A stretch of 64,000 nucleotides of DNA from Coenobita brevimanus (taxonomy: Eukaryota; Arthropoda; Malacostraca; Decapoda; Coenobitidae), in contig CM064657.1 of the NCBI GenBank assembly GCA_032717465.1, positions 25,485,319 through 25,549,318 on the forward strand. Reading direction: 5' to 3'. The notes under the pieces were generated by a model. That model was given only the letters and a program-made list of their open reading frames with translations. It did no database searches and was not told the origin of the DNA. Below are positions 9,468 to 19,804 of this stretch, piece after piece. Within the stretch, counting starts at the first letter, position 1; every line of letters begins with the position of its first letter. The translations under genes were made by a program, and so were the position numbers.

Positions 9468-12075
9468 CAGTTCGCTCGCACAGTGCGCGAGAGATTGGGT
9501 GGTCCGCAACCTCGCGCAGTGTGAATATGCGCACTGAGAATACATAATTTTTGGGGAAAAATTACATATGGGCTGTACCCCCTCATACCTGGACCTTTTT
9601 TGGCCCTTAGAGACATAGTAAAGATCAAATTTTTCAGCCATTCTGCTACAGATATAGCTACAATAACAAAAATATAGGCAGTCACCTTAACAACAGTAGA
9701 CAACAGGACTGATGGACTTAAAATACTTAACAGAGGTTCCAAGGCGCAGCAACACTTACTGCCCCGCACCCCCCTCTGCACCTCCTGTCGCATCAACACT
9801 TCCCTCCACAGACTTCTCCTGAGCACCTTCCCCAGGAGCCTTTAACTCACTCACTTCGGCCATAAACCCCTCCAAGTCCAATGCTGACACATCTGACATT
9901 ACATCCTCTTCATCCTCAATAGGAACAGGATCAGACGATGTCACTGGTTCTTCACTGTCACTAACTTGAGCCTGCTGTGTGTAACATGTTATTAGCGTCT
10001 GCCTTCTCCTGTTTCTTTCTTGCCTGTGCCTGTCTATGTAGAAATGGAAGAGTTTGTCAATACCACCGAGAACCTCCTCCATTCTTAGGGTGCTCACTTC
10101 ATGTTCCTTCACCTCTTTCTTGAGCTTATCCACGGCAGCAAGGATCTTGCTCATTCTTGACATACACAGCTCTCTCTTGCCTTCCATCACACTAGGCTCC
10201 TCAACTTGACTCTGCCTAATGTCGGGCTCTGCGTTAACCTCGTTTATCCGTTGCAAGACTTCCTCAGGAGGCTGTTCCTCAGTAGCAGCATGCACTTCTC
10301 GTATGTCCACCAGAGTAACTTCCTGAAAACCTGGTACAGCTGGTGCTGCTGTCAGTGTTGCTGTCTCAGGCTTGGCCAGTGCTTGAATGGCCATCTCGTG
10401 TTCCGGGCATAAGTGAGACACAAGCAGTCGCCACGCATGGTTGACCGTTGCAGGTGTAATCTGGTGCCAGGCTTGTAGGAGAAAGTTAACTGCGTCCTTC
10501 ACTGTGAAACAACACCAGAATGCCTCAACAGTCATGTCAGGTGTGGCAGGTTGGGATTCCGCCACTGGCAGAGATGATACGGGAGCACCTGCCTCATGGA
10601 GGTCTTCTTCGTGATCTTCTTGTAGGGCATGAAGCTCCTCTTGTGTGTCAGTCTTCCTGCATAGGTAGTCGTATAGTTGCTTGTGGAAGTGCTTGACAGT
10701 GGCGATCAGTTCTTGATCCAGTGGCTGTATGAGTGATGTCGTCTGGGGCGGCAGAAACACAACACAACAATCCTTGTGCAGATTTTCTAGGTATGGAGGG
10801 TGACCTGGTGCATTGTCTAGCTAGCACAAGGAGCATCTTAAATGGAATGCCAAGTTCCTGACACTTGGCCCTGGCATCGGGGATGCAGTGCATTGTTAAC
10901 CAGTCTGCCATAACGTTCCTAGTCATCCAACCATTTGCCGATTTGTACCAGCACACGCCACTTGTGTCCATGTTCGTAAGGTTTTTGTAGCACCTTGGGT
11001 GTGAAGCTGTGTGTACAACAGCTGGCCTTATCTTATGGCTCCCAGACAGGTTTACAGTGAACATTGCCATCATCTTACACTTCTGGAGCTTTCGACCAGG
11101 GGCTTGTTTCTGTTTTCTAGCGATGTAAGTCGTTTTGGGCATGGCCTTGTAATAAAATGATGTTTCGTTGATGTTGTAGATCTGGTCCTTGGTGTACTGT
11201 CCTTCTTCAGTTAGCACTCTAAATTTTTCAGGATAATCTCCCGCAGCCAGCTCGTCGGCAAAGGCATGTTCACCAGACAGTTTGATGTGACGGAGTTCCT
11301 TGTGTTTCAGAAACCAGTGCAGCCATCCAACCAATGCCTTGAAAGGTTTCTCCACATTTAACTTGCGAGATGCTGCCATGTTAAATAGCTGGGCTTGGTT
11401 CCAAATAAATCTGCCATTCAGTGGTACACCTTCCTTCTCCTTTCTCATAATGTAGGTGGCAAGATACCGTTCCATAAGTATCATCTCACGATTTCCCACC
11501 CGGGAATTGCCGTCAAGCTCAGATGCATCATATGTCTTCACAAGTGCCCTGATCCAAACATTCCTCACTGTTGATTCAGCCAGTCCCATGGCTTTCCCGA
11601 TAGCGGTGTTTCCTTGTCACTCCTCCATCATCTTGATAATCTCTGACTTGCTTGCATGCATCAGAAGTTTCTTAACTCTTGGGGCTGGAGGCATTGTGCG
11701 GCAAAGTACAGGCCAGGATGAAGCAGCAAAAAAAATGCCACACGTTGTGCATGACAGGTTAGCTTGAGAGAGCGGATCTGCACTGTGCACGTGCATTGTC
11801 ACTAATGGTGCACCTGCTGCCTCCTACCCCAAGCTACGCGGTGGAATGCCCCGGGAATTTCTGCGCATCAACATGACGACACATGATGATGGACGTGTTG
11901 TGTGGATGGGAGGGTCGCGTACTAATGGAAAATGACGTTTTTGAGCCGCTCCTTGCCTCTACCTCACATTCTGTGAGGTAAACTCGCGCATTCAAAGTTT
12001 CTGGGTATGATTTTTGGTCACTCACTCACAATGCGATTCTCACACTCTGAGCTCGTGCACTAGGCGAGCAAACTG
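9468..12075 (-). mobile_element. Tigger/pogo-type DNA transposon (T1) in A4
   Basis: A 2608 bp element with TA target duplications (9466-9467, 12076-12077). Imperfect terminal inverted repeats begin CAGTTCGCTCGC on the left and CAGTTTGCTCGC on the reverse right. Removing it rejoins the LINE-A text ...TATTCTTG-TA-TACTCATTTC, matching other copies. It encodes one decayed Tigger/jerky-like transposase on the minus strand. Confidence 0.9.
9756..11695 (-). pseudogene. Tigger-like transposase, inactivated
   Basis: N-terminal helix-turn-helix around 11690-11580 (EIIKMMEE...AIGKAMGLAESTVRN) with a TGA in frame at 11617-11619. The DNA-binding CENPB-like second half (ILMERYLATYIM, LFNMAASRKL) and DDE core follow. 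The first catalytic Asp position reads NINETSF where the family normally has a DET motif, so Asp appears replaced by Asn. A CTAGCTAG duplication near 10822 shifts the frame just before the second Asp (LDNAPGHP). The third (QPLDQELI) lies in the downstream 334-codon frame (10760-9756). An acidic tail rich in Glu/Asp follows. Inactive. Confidence 0.85.
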
Positions 12076-12334
12076 TATACTCATTTCTAGTTCCTCTGTA
12101 TTCCTTCTTTGTTCAAGTTACTACCTCTTTTTCTCCAGTTGTTCCATGCCATGTCCCTTTTTTTTTTATTTTTTTTTATTTTTTTTTATCATACACCTTT
12201 TGTTAAACCAATCCTTCTTCCTGTTTTCTCTCCCACTTACTCTTGGAACATGTATTTCCACTCCCAAATTATAGAGGTCTAGAAAGATATCCCACTTCCT
12301 TTGTATCTCTCTTGTTTCTCTGAATTTTCTTTAA

Positions 12335-13092
12335 CCCGCCCAGTCCCGGCCACTTTTTGACCACTGGTACCCCCCAATCCCGGGCAATTTTTGACCTTTT
12401 TTTTTTTGCTAAAACTTTCGCTTTTGGTGAGAAACATCGAAAATTCATAGAGAAATCGCTCACCTGAGGTTTAAAATACTCATTACAGGTAGGAGAGCCT
12501 CCTTACTTTACTGGGTTTTCTATCAGGCTGGCGCCAAAGAAAACGAGTTCTATGGGAGGATAACTATTTCACACCACTCATAAACGGTATTTATTTATCT
12601 ACTGTTACGAATTTATATGTAGTACAAAAGTATATTGGTTTTCAAGCAGTAATATAGGCATTATAAGCATTGTTTCACTCGCTAATACCTGACCTTTTTT
12701 TGCCACATTACCTGATCATCATTTCTAACTGTTTCTTCCTCTAAAGCTATGTAAAGTTTGTCCTCCACATTGTCATTGATTGGGGAATCACTCTGGCCCT
12801 GAATTTTGTACCGTGGCATGACATGGCTATACTGGCCAGGTCACTGATAACAGGTGAATTGCTGAGAAAAGGGCATGCAGGGGGGGGGAGGAGGTCATGC
12901 TGGGTAAGGCATTGTCTCTGCCTGGCATCTTGTTGAGGCAGGTGTCCCGTGTATACGTACCAAAAATGACTCGCGAAAATTGAAAATTGTGGAAATTATG
13001 AACCTTGCAATTGCAGGACGTTGAAGTACGTCCTCGGGATTAGCTGTGACAAAACGTGAGGACGTGGAAGTACGTCCTCGGGACGGCACGGG
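12335..13092. mobile_element. piggyBac-like MITE (TTAA-flanked) in A4
   Basis: A 758 bp block flanked by TTAA at 12331-12334 and 13093-13096, with inverted ends CCCGCCCAGTCCCGG and (reverse right) CCCGTGCCGTCCCG. The LINE-A reading continues on both sides. No transposase is encoded. The right end carries two palindromic repeats (13015-13034, 13059-13078). TTAA targets and CCC-starting ends are typical of the piggyBac superfamily. Confidence 0.75.
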
Positions 13093-13096
13093 TTAA

Positions 13097-14287
13097 TCTC
13101 CATTTTCAAAAAATTTCCTCAGTCCTGTAAAGTTCTCTTTCCCAGCTTTGTTTCTTCCCTGCCTATTAAGCTCATCTCTTGGCACCACATTCCCTTTTAT
13201 CATCTGGAACTCAATGACCACATGATCACTTTTTCCTATAGGACACAGATATTTCAAAGATTCAATTACGTCAGGTGCTTTGGTTAGCAGTAAATCTAAT
13301 CTTGCTGGCATGTCATCACCTCTGAATCTTGTCTCTTCTTTAACCCATTGGGTCATTACATTATTCATTGCTAATTTAACAGTATAGTGCCCCATGAATC
13401 TTCACTGCCTCTTGAGTCCCAATCCTCCCAGTTTACTTCTTTACAATTAAAAACACCCATCAGAATTATGTTGTTACTTTCCTCAGTCACTTCCTGTTGA
13501 TAACCAACCATGTCTGACAACATCTTGTGGTATTCATCATCATTCCATACCCTTGTCTTAGGGGGAACATATACCACTGCGATGTGTCTCATGCCAGTCT
13601 GTCCAGTTTCTGTTTTCATATATATCACTTCAGCCTAACCCTCTCCCAGTTCCACTCTATCCACATTGATGTTGTCCTTCACTGCTGTCACAACTCCTCC
13701 TCCCATTTCTTCTTCTCTGTCTCTTCTCCACAGTTTGTATTTACCATATCCCATATGGATATCAATATCCTCTCTTTAGTTCCACTCATCCACATTGATG
13801 TTGTCCTTCACTGCTATCATAACTCCTCCTCCCGTTTTTTCTTTTCTGTCTCTTCTCCACAGTTTGTACTTACCATCTCCCATATGGATATCAATATCCT
13901 CTCTTAACTTGGTCTCTTTGAAGCACATAATATCTGGTTCTTGTACCCTCAAGTAATCGTTGATTTCTAACCTTGCCAATATTAAACCATCAACATTAGT
14001 ACAGTATATGCCACTCCTCCCATTTTTTCTTTTCTGTCTCTTCTCCACAGTTTGTATTTACCATATCCCATATGGATATCAATATCCTCTCTTAACTTGG
14101 TCTCTACAGAGCACATAATATCTGGTTCATGTGCCCTCAAGTAATTGTTGATTTCTAACTTTGCCGATATTGAACCATCAACATTAGTATAATCCACTTT
14201 CCAACTTTTTTCGTTGTTCTTTATTCCCTCTTCTCTCCCTCTGTCCGTCGATACCACTTCCTTAATTTCTGATCCATAACTCTCCAA
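13097..14287 (-). pseudogene. ORF2 of A4, endonuclease part with internal duplication
   Basis: Endonuclease motifs appear in order from the right: SYGSEIKEVV, YTNVDG, VETKLRED, DRKEK, AVVYVPPKTRVWND (near 13590), GVFNCKEVNWEDW (GDFN box changed to GVFN) and SDHVVIEFQM (near 13190). The segment coding LREDIDIHMG-GKYKLWRRDR occurs three times (about 14060-14100, 13840-13905, 13715-13775), so the frame is scrambled there. Confidence 0.75.
13660..14110 (-). repeat. Three partial tandem copies of an endonuclease-coding segment
   Basis: The stretch reading CATATGGATATCAATATCC on the plus strand recurs near 13750, 13880 and 14070, each with the same flanking text for the KYKLWRRDRKEK peptide. The two rightmost copies also repeat the upstream NVDG-to-ETK segment, indicating local tandem duplication within the dead element. 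Confidence 0.7.
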
Positions 14288-14289
14288 TG

Positions 14290-15190
14290 AAACGCTGTCA
14301 TCTCTTCCTCCATTCTCAGTTCATTTTTTGCCTTTGCTTCCTTTACTATCTCCTTTATCTTAGCTCTTTCTTCCTCATTTGCATCTCTCCTTATCCAGCC
14401 ATTTTTGAACTCCTACTTTTCTGATAATTTCCATGTCCTGTTGATAATTTCCATTACCATTACCTGAGACTTAAACATTACTTTAAGTGGCCTTCCTCGT
14501 ACATTCCTAGCCTAAACACTTCTTCAGTCTCTTCTTAAGCTTCGTTGTTGCCCTCCATAACTACAGATATTATCTCTTTAGACTTACTCAGTTCTTCTCT
14601 TTCCCTTTCTCATCTTACTGTCATACATTTTTCTTTTATTCCTGAAATTATCACGCATTTTTTCGTGTCTGCTGCATCCCTGACTAAAGATTCTCAACTT
14701 TTTAGTACTCTAATCACTTCCATTTCCACCTTTTCCTTGCTCTGGTGTTCTATAATCTTTTTCAAATTTATATATCCTTCCTCTTGAATTTTCTTCCACC
14801 TCTTGTGTTGTTCCTTGATTTCCTTAATATGTTAATCATGCATCCTTGGTTTTGATTCATGCTCATCTAGTTTAATTTTCATCCTATCCCCGTCTTCTTC
14901 CAACCTCTTGTTTTCCCTCTTGACCTGTTTTTTTCTTTTGAGGTTGATTCATTACTCAATTTCAATTCTGTAACTTGCCTTTCTTGTTCAGCACTGCGTG
15001 TGCAGATGTTATGCAGCTTGGTCTGAAGTATCTTAATCTCTTTCTTCTGCTCTAAGGTCCTCTTTTTAACTCCTGGACATTATCTCTGCCATTTTCTCCA
15101 CTCCTGCTACTCTTGTTTGATTCAGTTTAGTACTTCCTTTACCCTTATCCTCATCTGAGAAGCCTGCAAATTCACCGCCATCATACGTAA
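14290..15190 (-). pseudogene. ORF1 of A4, degenerate
   Basis: Only the order and wording of short blocks support this: a Lys/Glu-rich coiled-coil coding region, then text equivalent to the VKFKSQV and WIRRDANEEERAKI motifs of A2 near 14340-14480. No long frame remains. The 5' UTR (about 15190-15420) is alignable by eye with that of A2. Confidence 0.5.
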
Positions 15191-15419
15191 ACAATGAACT
15201 ACTGTACTTCCTTCTGCTATGATGGAACCTATGAAATCTTTTCACTTCCACTGTGTTTTGTACTCGTTTGACTGAAATCTACGTTTTTTTCACTAATATG
15301 ACACGGGACCATCACTCATGTATTCATTCACATAATCACAATAGGTTGGGCTCCTTTTCACCGCTGATTGGCAATTATTTCCCCATGATCCACGAGAGCT
15401 TCGTCTCTGTCAGCAACCT

Positions 15420-15434
15420 GTGTGTGTGTGTGTT

Positions 15435-15468
<34 letters not shown>
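15420..15468. repeat. (TG)n microsatellite at the A4/A5 junction
   Basis: TG units with two interruptions (TTTG, TATG), lying between the full-length 5' edge of A4 and the 3' end of A5. Confidence 0.95.
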
Positions 15469-15469
<1 letters not shown>

Positions 15470-15489
15470 TTACCTATTTACCTATTTGT

Positions 15490-15540
15490 GCCACCCCAAA
15501 CGGGATTGAGGCGTCTGGCAATAGATAGATAGATAGATAG
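15490..15540 (+). mobile_element. 51 bp RTE (family B) 3' end insertion with 10 bp TSD
   Basis: GCCACCCCAAACGGGATTG...GGCGTCTGGCAA plus (TAGA)n, which equals the last bases of RTE copies B1 and B2. It is flanked by the perfect 10 bp duplication ACCTATTTGT (15480-15489 and 15541-15550), which occurs once at this place in A3. An extremely 5'-truncated retrotransposition event. Confidence 0.9.
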
Positions 15541-15717
15541 ACCTATTTGTAGTATACAGGAATTGAGCAATGCTCGTGTTGTCCTGTCTCCATATCCACA
15601 TTTATCAAGTCTACCTTTACACACATGAATGTTTTTCTCATGCACCACCTCTTTGTCTAAGTCGTTCCAAATATTTAAGAATATACCTAATTGTGATATA
15701 CACGGAATGTACTATGC

Positions 15718-18693
15718 TCATGGGTTTCCGTCGCTGTTTCTCAATAACTCGAATTTAACTTTAAACTCGTTTAAGTTTTTAGACTGGACGATCTCTTTGT
15801 CCAGGCTATTCCATAAGTCTATACTTCTGTAAGGAAACCTATATTTCTTGATATCCTTCAAGCAGCTTGACTTTTTCAATTTCATTCCATGTCCTCTTGT
15901 TGCTCTCTTATCCCATACAAACAGATCTTCTTTGTCAATTTTATCTACTCCCACCATGGTCCTGAACACTGCAATCATGTCTCCCCTCTTTCTCCTTTCC
16001 TCTAAGGAAGGCAAATCCAGTTTTTCCAGCCTCTCTCTGTATGACAGGTCTGTCACACTGGGGACCATCTTGGTTGCTGTTCTTTGTATTCTCTCAATCT
16101 TGTTTATATCTTTCTTTTTGTGTGGGCACCACACTACCGCTGCATATTCTAACCTGGGGCGGATCATGGCCACTATCAATTTTTTCATCATTTCCTCATC
16201 CATATAATGAAATGCTACTCTTATGTTAGTCAAGAGCTTATAAGTCTCTCCAACTATCTTGTTAATGTGCTTTTCTGGTGACAAACTATCTTGGACCAGC
16301 ACTCCCAAATCTTTCTCTTCTCTCCTTTTTGTGATTAATTCATTACCCAAAAAATAATTCAGTGATGGTCTCCTGGTACTTTTACCCATTTCCAATATTT
16401 TACATTTCTTTACATTAAATATCATTTCCCACGTCCGGCTCCAATTGTGTATCCTATCCAAATCCTCCTGCAGTATTTTACAATCCTCCTCAACCTCTAT
16501 CTTCCTCAAGATCTTTACATCATCAGCAAACAGACTCGCATAACTGTTCACTCCATCTACCATATCATTTACGTAAATCAGGAACATTACTGGCGCCAAC
16601 ACTGAGCCTTGAGGGACTCCACGTGTTACTTCCCTCCATCCAGACATCTTTTCCTTTATTACTGTCCTCATTTGTCTGTCTCTCAAAAAGTCTCTCATCC
16701 ATTCCAGAAGTTTCCCCTTTAGTCCTCATATATATTCTAGTTTCCACATTAGTCTCTTATGAGGTACCTTGTCAAAGGCCTTCTCTAAGTCTAAGTACAC
16801 ACAATCCACCCAACCATCTCTCTCCTGTACCACATCAATCGCTCTTGAGTAAAAGCTCAACAAGTTTGAAACACATGACCTTCCACTTCTGAATCCAAAC
16901 TGACATTCAGCCAAAATATTCATCTCTTCCAGACATTTTATCCATCTGTCTTTCAGGATTCTCTCACACAATTTTGCGACCATGCTGGTCAGAGACACTG
17001 GTCTATAATTCAGGAGTTCTTCCCTGTTTCCTCCCTTGTAAATTGGTACCACATTTGCCCTCTTCCATTCTTTTGGCACTTTCCCCTCTTCCAGTGAGCA
17101 TACAATTAAGCTGTGAATTTTATCCGCCAGTTGTTCTCTGCATTCCTTCAGTACCCAATTAGAAATTCCATCAGGTCCTGGGGCTTTCCTTACATCTTGA
17201 GTTTCCAGTAATTTGTACACTTCCTGCACCTCCACTTTTATATCTTTCATCACCGGAACATTTCTAATCACTCCCTCCCCTTCCACAAGCTCCTTTTCTT
17301 TAGTGAAAACTGACTGGAAACGTTTGTTCATTATTTCTGCTTGCATTGCCGCATCCTTAAAGACCTCTCCATCTACTTTCAGCTTGGTGATTCCTTCCTT
17401 TTGTTTCAGTTTGCCATTAACAAATCTATAAAACAGTGTAGGTTCATCCTTGCATTTGTCAATTATACCTTTTTCAAAATTCCTTTCTTCTTCCCTACGT
17501 ATTCTTGTGTATTCGTTTCTTGTTCTTTTATATTCTTCCTTTGTTCTGTCGTTACCTTTCTTTCTCCAATTGTTCCACGCCTTATCTCTCTCTTTTTTTG
17601 CTGTCATACACCTTCTATTAAACCACTCCTTTTTCCTGTTTTCTTTCCCTCTTACTCTTGGTACAAATTTTTCCACTCCCAAATTATAGAGGTCTAGAAA
17701 GATATCCCACTTCCTCTGTATCTCTCTTGTTTCTCTGAATTTTCTCCAATCCGCATTTTCAAAAAAGTTTCTCAATCCTGTAAAATTTGCTTTGCCAAAG
17801 TTGTATCTTCCCTGTCTATGAAGCTCGTCTCTTGGCTCGACGTTTCCTATTAACAATTGGAACTCAGTGACCACGTGATCACTTTTTCCCAAAGGACAGA
17901 GATATTCCAATGATTCTATTACATCGGGTTCTTTGGTGAACAGTAAATCTAACCTTGCTGGTGTGTCCTCACCTCGAAACCGTGTCTCTTCTTTGACCCA
18001 TTGCGTCATCACATTATTCATTATTATATTTAATAACATAGTGCCCCACGAATCCTCGCCGCTTCCCGAGTACCATTCCTCCCAGTTCACCTCTTTACAA
18101 TTAAAGTCACCCTCCAAAATTATATTATTGCTTTTCTCAATTATTTTTTGCAAGTAGCTAGCCATATCTGACAACATCTCATGGTATTCATCATCCTTCC
18201 ATGCTCTCGTCTTTGGGGGAACATACACTACCGCCATATCTCTCTTAACATTCTCTCCAGTTTCTAATTTCATATATATCACTTCAGCCCTGCCTTCTCC
18301 CATTTCCACAGTATCTACATTTATGTTGTTCTTCACTGCTATCTTCACTCCTCCTCTCTTTTTTTCTTTTCTGTCTTTTCTCCACAGTTTGTATTTACCA
18401 TCTCCCAAATGAACATCAATATCTTCTCTTAATTTGGTCTCTACAAAGCACATGACATCAGGTTCATGGTCTCTCAAGAAATCATTAATTTTGATCCTTG
18501 TCGATATGAAACCATCAACATTATTATATATCACCTTCAAGTTATTTTTGACATTATTAGTACCCTCTTCTCTCTTACTCTCTGTCCATACCACTTCCTC
18601 AACTTCTGATCTTTCACAACCATCCCCCCTAGTTTCCTTCACGTCTATTTCCTTAAATACCATTTCCTTACTTTCATATCCAATACTCTCCAA
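15718..18693 (-). pseudogene. ORF2 of A5: endonuclease-reverse transcriptase with one nonsense codon
   Basis: A single frame of about 990 codons, broken only by TGA at 16726-16728 (GGA to TGA in EYIGGLKGK). The N-terminal endonuclease shows YNNVDG, VETKLRED, DRKEK, AVVYVPPKTRAWKD, EGDFNCKEVNW and SDHVVTEFQ. The RT shows GPDGISNWVLKEC, NYRPVSLTSMV, FGFRSGRSC, YLDLEKAFDKVPH, GVPQGSVLAPVMF and SLFADDVK. The C-terminal FPYRSIDLWNSLDKE block follows. No ATG opens the frame; its first codons overlap the end of ORF1 in the -1 frame next to a T8 run. The enzyme would nick DNA and reverse-transcribe LINE RNA at the nick. Confidence 0.9.
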
Positions 18694-19538
18694 AAAAAAG
18701 TATTACGTTCTTTCTCTGTCCTCTTATCATTTTTTTCCTTTACTTCTTCCTTTAATGATTTTAAAACTTCTCTTTCTTCTTCATTCAGATCTTTTCTTAT
18801 TATAATATTTTCCATCCCCGCCTCTTTGTTTAATTTCCAGGTCACTTTAAGTATCTCATTTATTACACTTTCTGATGTAAACTTGACTCTCATTGGTCTT
18901 GTTTCCCCTTTCTTATAAGGCCCTATCCTCCTTACTTCCTCAATTTCTTTTACCCACTTGTCTCCTTCGGGGTCAATCTTGCCTAATATTCCTCTCACCA
19001 TGTTCGTGTCTCTCTCGAGTCTTGCGAACCTAACCTTTTCTTCCTCTTCCCTGTTTCCAAATACTACCACACATCTGTTCCTTTCTACAGTTTCTCTCAC
19101 TATTTTCTCTTTTTTCTTCAGTATTTTCACTACATTTTCTTCCATTTCTTTCTTGTTCATTTCCCTTTCTTCCTGGATGATCTCTCTTAAGCTGACCACT
19201 TCTTTCTGTTCTTCTTCTATGTGTGCCCACTTTGCCTTATGTTCTTCTAATACATTACTCACCTTCTCCGTTTTATTAGTACTCTCTTCAAGTTTCCTCC
19301 TCAGTTCAAGATTTTCCCTCTTCAAATTCCTAATCTCTTCATTGGCTGTTTCGTTGGACTGGATTAGACTCTGTATGGTGGTTTCCGTATTTCCTGATAC
19401 ATCCTTTATCACTAGATTCTCTACTTTTTTTTCGAGTTCACTAATCCTCATAATTAATGTTTTCACCAGGTCCATGACATTAGTATTAGCATCAAAACCT
19501 TGAAATTCCATTCCCTCATTGTTTACATTTTCGGCCAT
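18645..19538 (-). CDS. ORF1 protein of LINE-A copy A5 (coiled coil + RNA-binding)
   Basis: An intact 297-codon ORF starting at ATG (19538-19536). Residues about 28-130 are heptad-rich coiled coil (ISELEKKVENLV, NLKRENLELRRKLEE). A conserved region follows (KIVRETVERNRCVVVFG, YKKGETRPMRVKFTSES) that resembles the RRM of L1-type ORF1 proteins, then a C-terminal IIIRKDLNEEEREVLK block. There are no CCHC knuckles. It would coat LINE RNA as a trimeric RNP by analogy with L1 ORF1p. It ends in NTFFWRVLDMKVRKWYLRK, over which ORF2 begins in the -1 frame. Confidence 0.88.
   Translation of the reverse strand: MAENVNNEGMEFQGFDANTNVMDLVKTLIMRISELEKKVENLVIKDVSGNTETTIQSLIQSNETANEEIRNLKRENLELRRKLEESTNKTEKVSNVLEEHKAKWAHIEEEQKEVVSLREIIQEEREMNKKEMEENVVKILKKKEKIVRETVERNRCVVVFGNREEEEKVRFARLERDTNMVRGILGKIDPEGDKWVKEIEEVRRIGPYKKGETRPMRVKFTSESVINEILKVTWKLNKEAGMENIIIRKDLNEEEREVLKSLKEEVKEKNDKRTEKERNTFFWRVLDMKVRKWYLRK
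18692..18699 (-). promoter_or_regulatory. Candidate -1 frameshift slippery site between ORF1 and ORF2 of A5
   Basis: An eight-T run on the minus strand, in ORF1 frame ACT TTT TTT TGG, giving the heptamer T TTT TTT in the phase required for -1 slippage. ORF2 is in the -1 frame and overlaps. The same site occurs in A7 (28203-28210) and A6 (23952-23960). Translation by frameshift is inferred, not shown. Confidence 0.5.
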
Positions 19539-19746
19539 GTTTAATGTAAAGTACCTAAACAGCTGTTACCGAATACGCCACAAACATACATGTATACTAT
19601 TGCCAACAAATCTTTACATTTTTGGTAGTCTACTAACTTCCATTATTTTAAATTTAAAGAAAGACCCTAGGAGACAGGACAGACAAAATTCCTGAAACTA
19701 CTCAAGGTTAGGAGCGATGCCTGGGACATCCGCTCTCTCCGGCTGT

Positions 19747-19748
<2 letters not shown>

Positions 19749-19802
<54 letters not shown>
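19749..19802. repeat. (TG)n microsatellite at the A5/A6 junction
   Basis: About 26 uninterrupted TG units between the full-length 5' edge of A5 and the GGTAAATAC 3' end of A6. Confidence 0.98.

Positions 19803-19804
<2 letters not shown>

Larger units (their letters stand above)
7654..15420 (-). mobile_element. LINE-A copy A4, full length, old, with nested insertions
   Basis: Same organisation and 5' boundary as A2. It is interrupted by a Tigger element (9468-12075) and a TTAA-flanked MITE (12335-13092), and part of its endonuclease is repeated in tandem (about 13660-14110). Removing the insertions gives about 4.4 kb. The 5' end at 15420 is followed by TG units and the 3' end of A5. Its heavy decay and many insertions suggest it is among the oldest members of the row. 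Confidence 0.85.
15469..19748 (-). mobile_element. LINE-A copy A5, full length and nearly intact
   Basis: About 4.28 kb. It has a 5' UTR (19539-19748) ending GGCTGTTCG next to TG units (the same edge as A6), an intact ORF1, an ORF2 of about 990 codons broken by a single nonsense codon, and a 3' UTR with an inner and an outer copy of the 3' module. A 51 bp RTE scrap (15490-15540) is inserted in the outer 3' module. A young copy. Confidence 0.92.

Noticed and set aside
12151..12192. A retroposed poly(A) tail in A4
   Set aside because: The T-runs interrupted by single A bases replace a T-rich LINE-A stretch present in other copies and have no attached element; simple expansion is more likely.
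18693..18693. TTG or GTG as true start codons for ORF2 of LINE-A, LINE-E or the RTE
   Set aside because: Animal translation rarely starts there; the frames are simply open through the overlap. For RTE B1 a downstream ATG at 45329 was preferred.
18958..19503. A plus-strand 181-codon frame opposite ORF1 of A5 (and 24218-24877 opposite A6)
   Set aside because: Antisense of a Glu/Lys-rich coiled-coil ORF gives Phe/Ser-rich hydrophobic nonsense; not a membrane protein gene.
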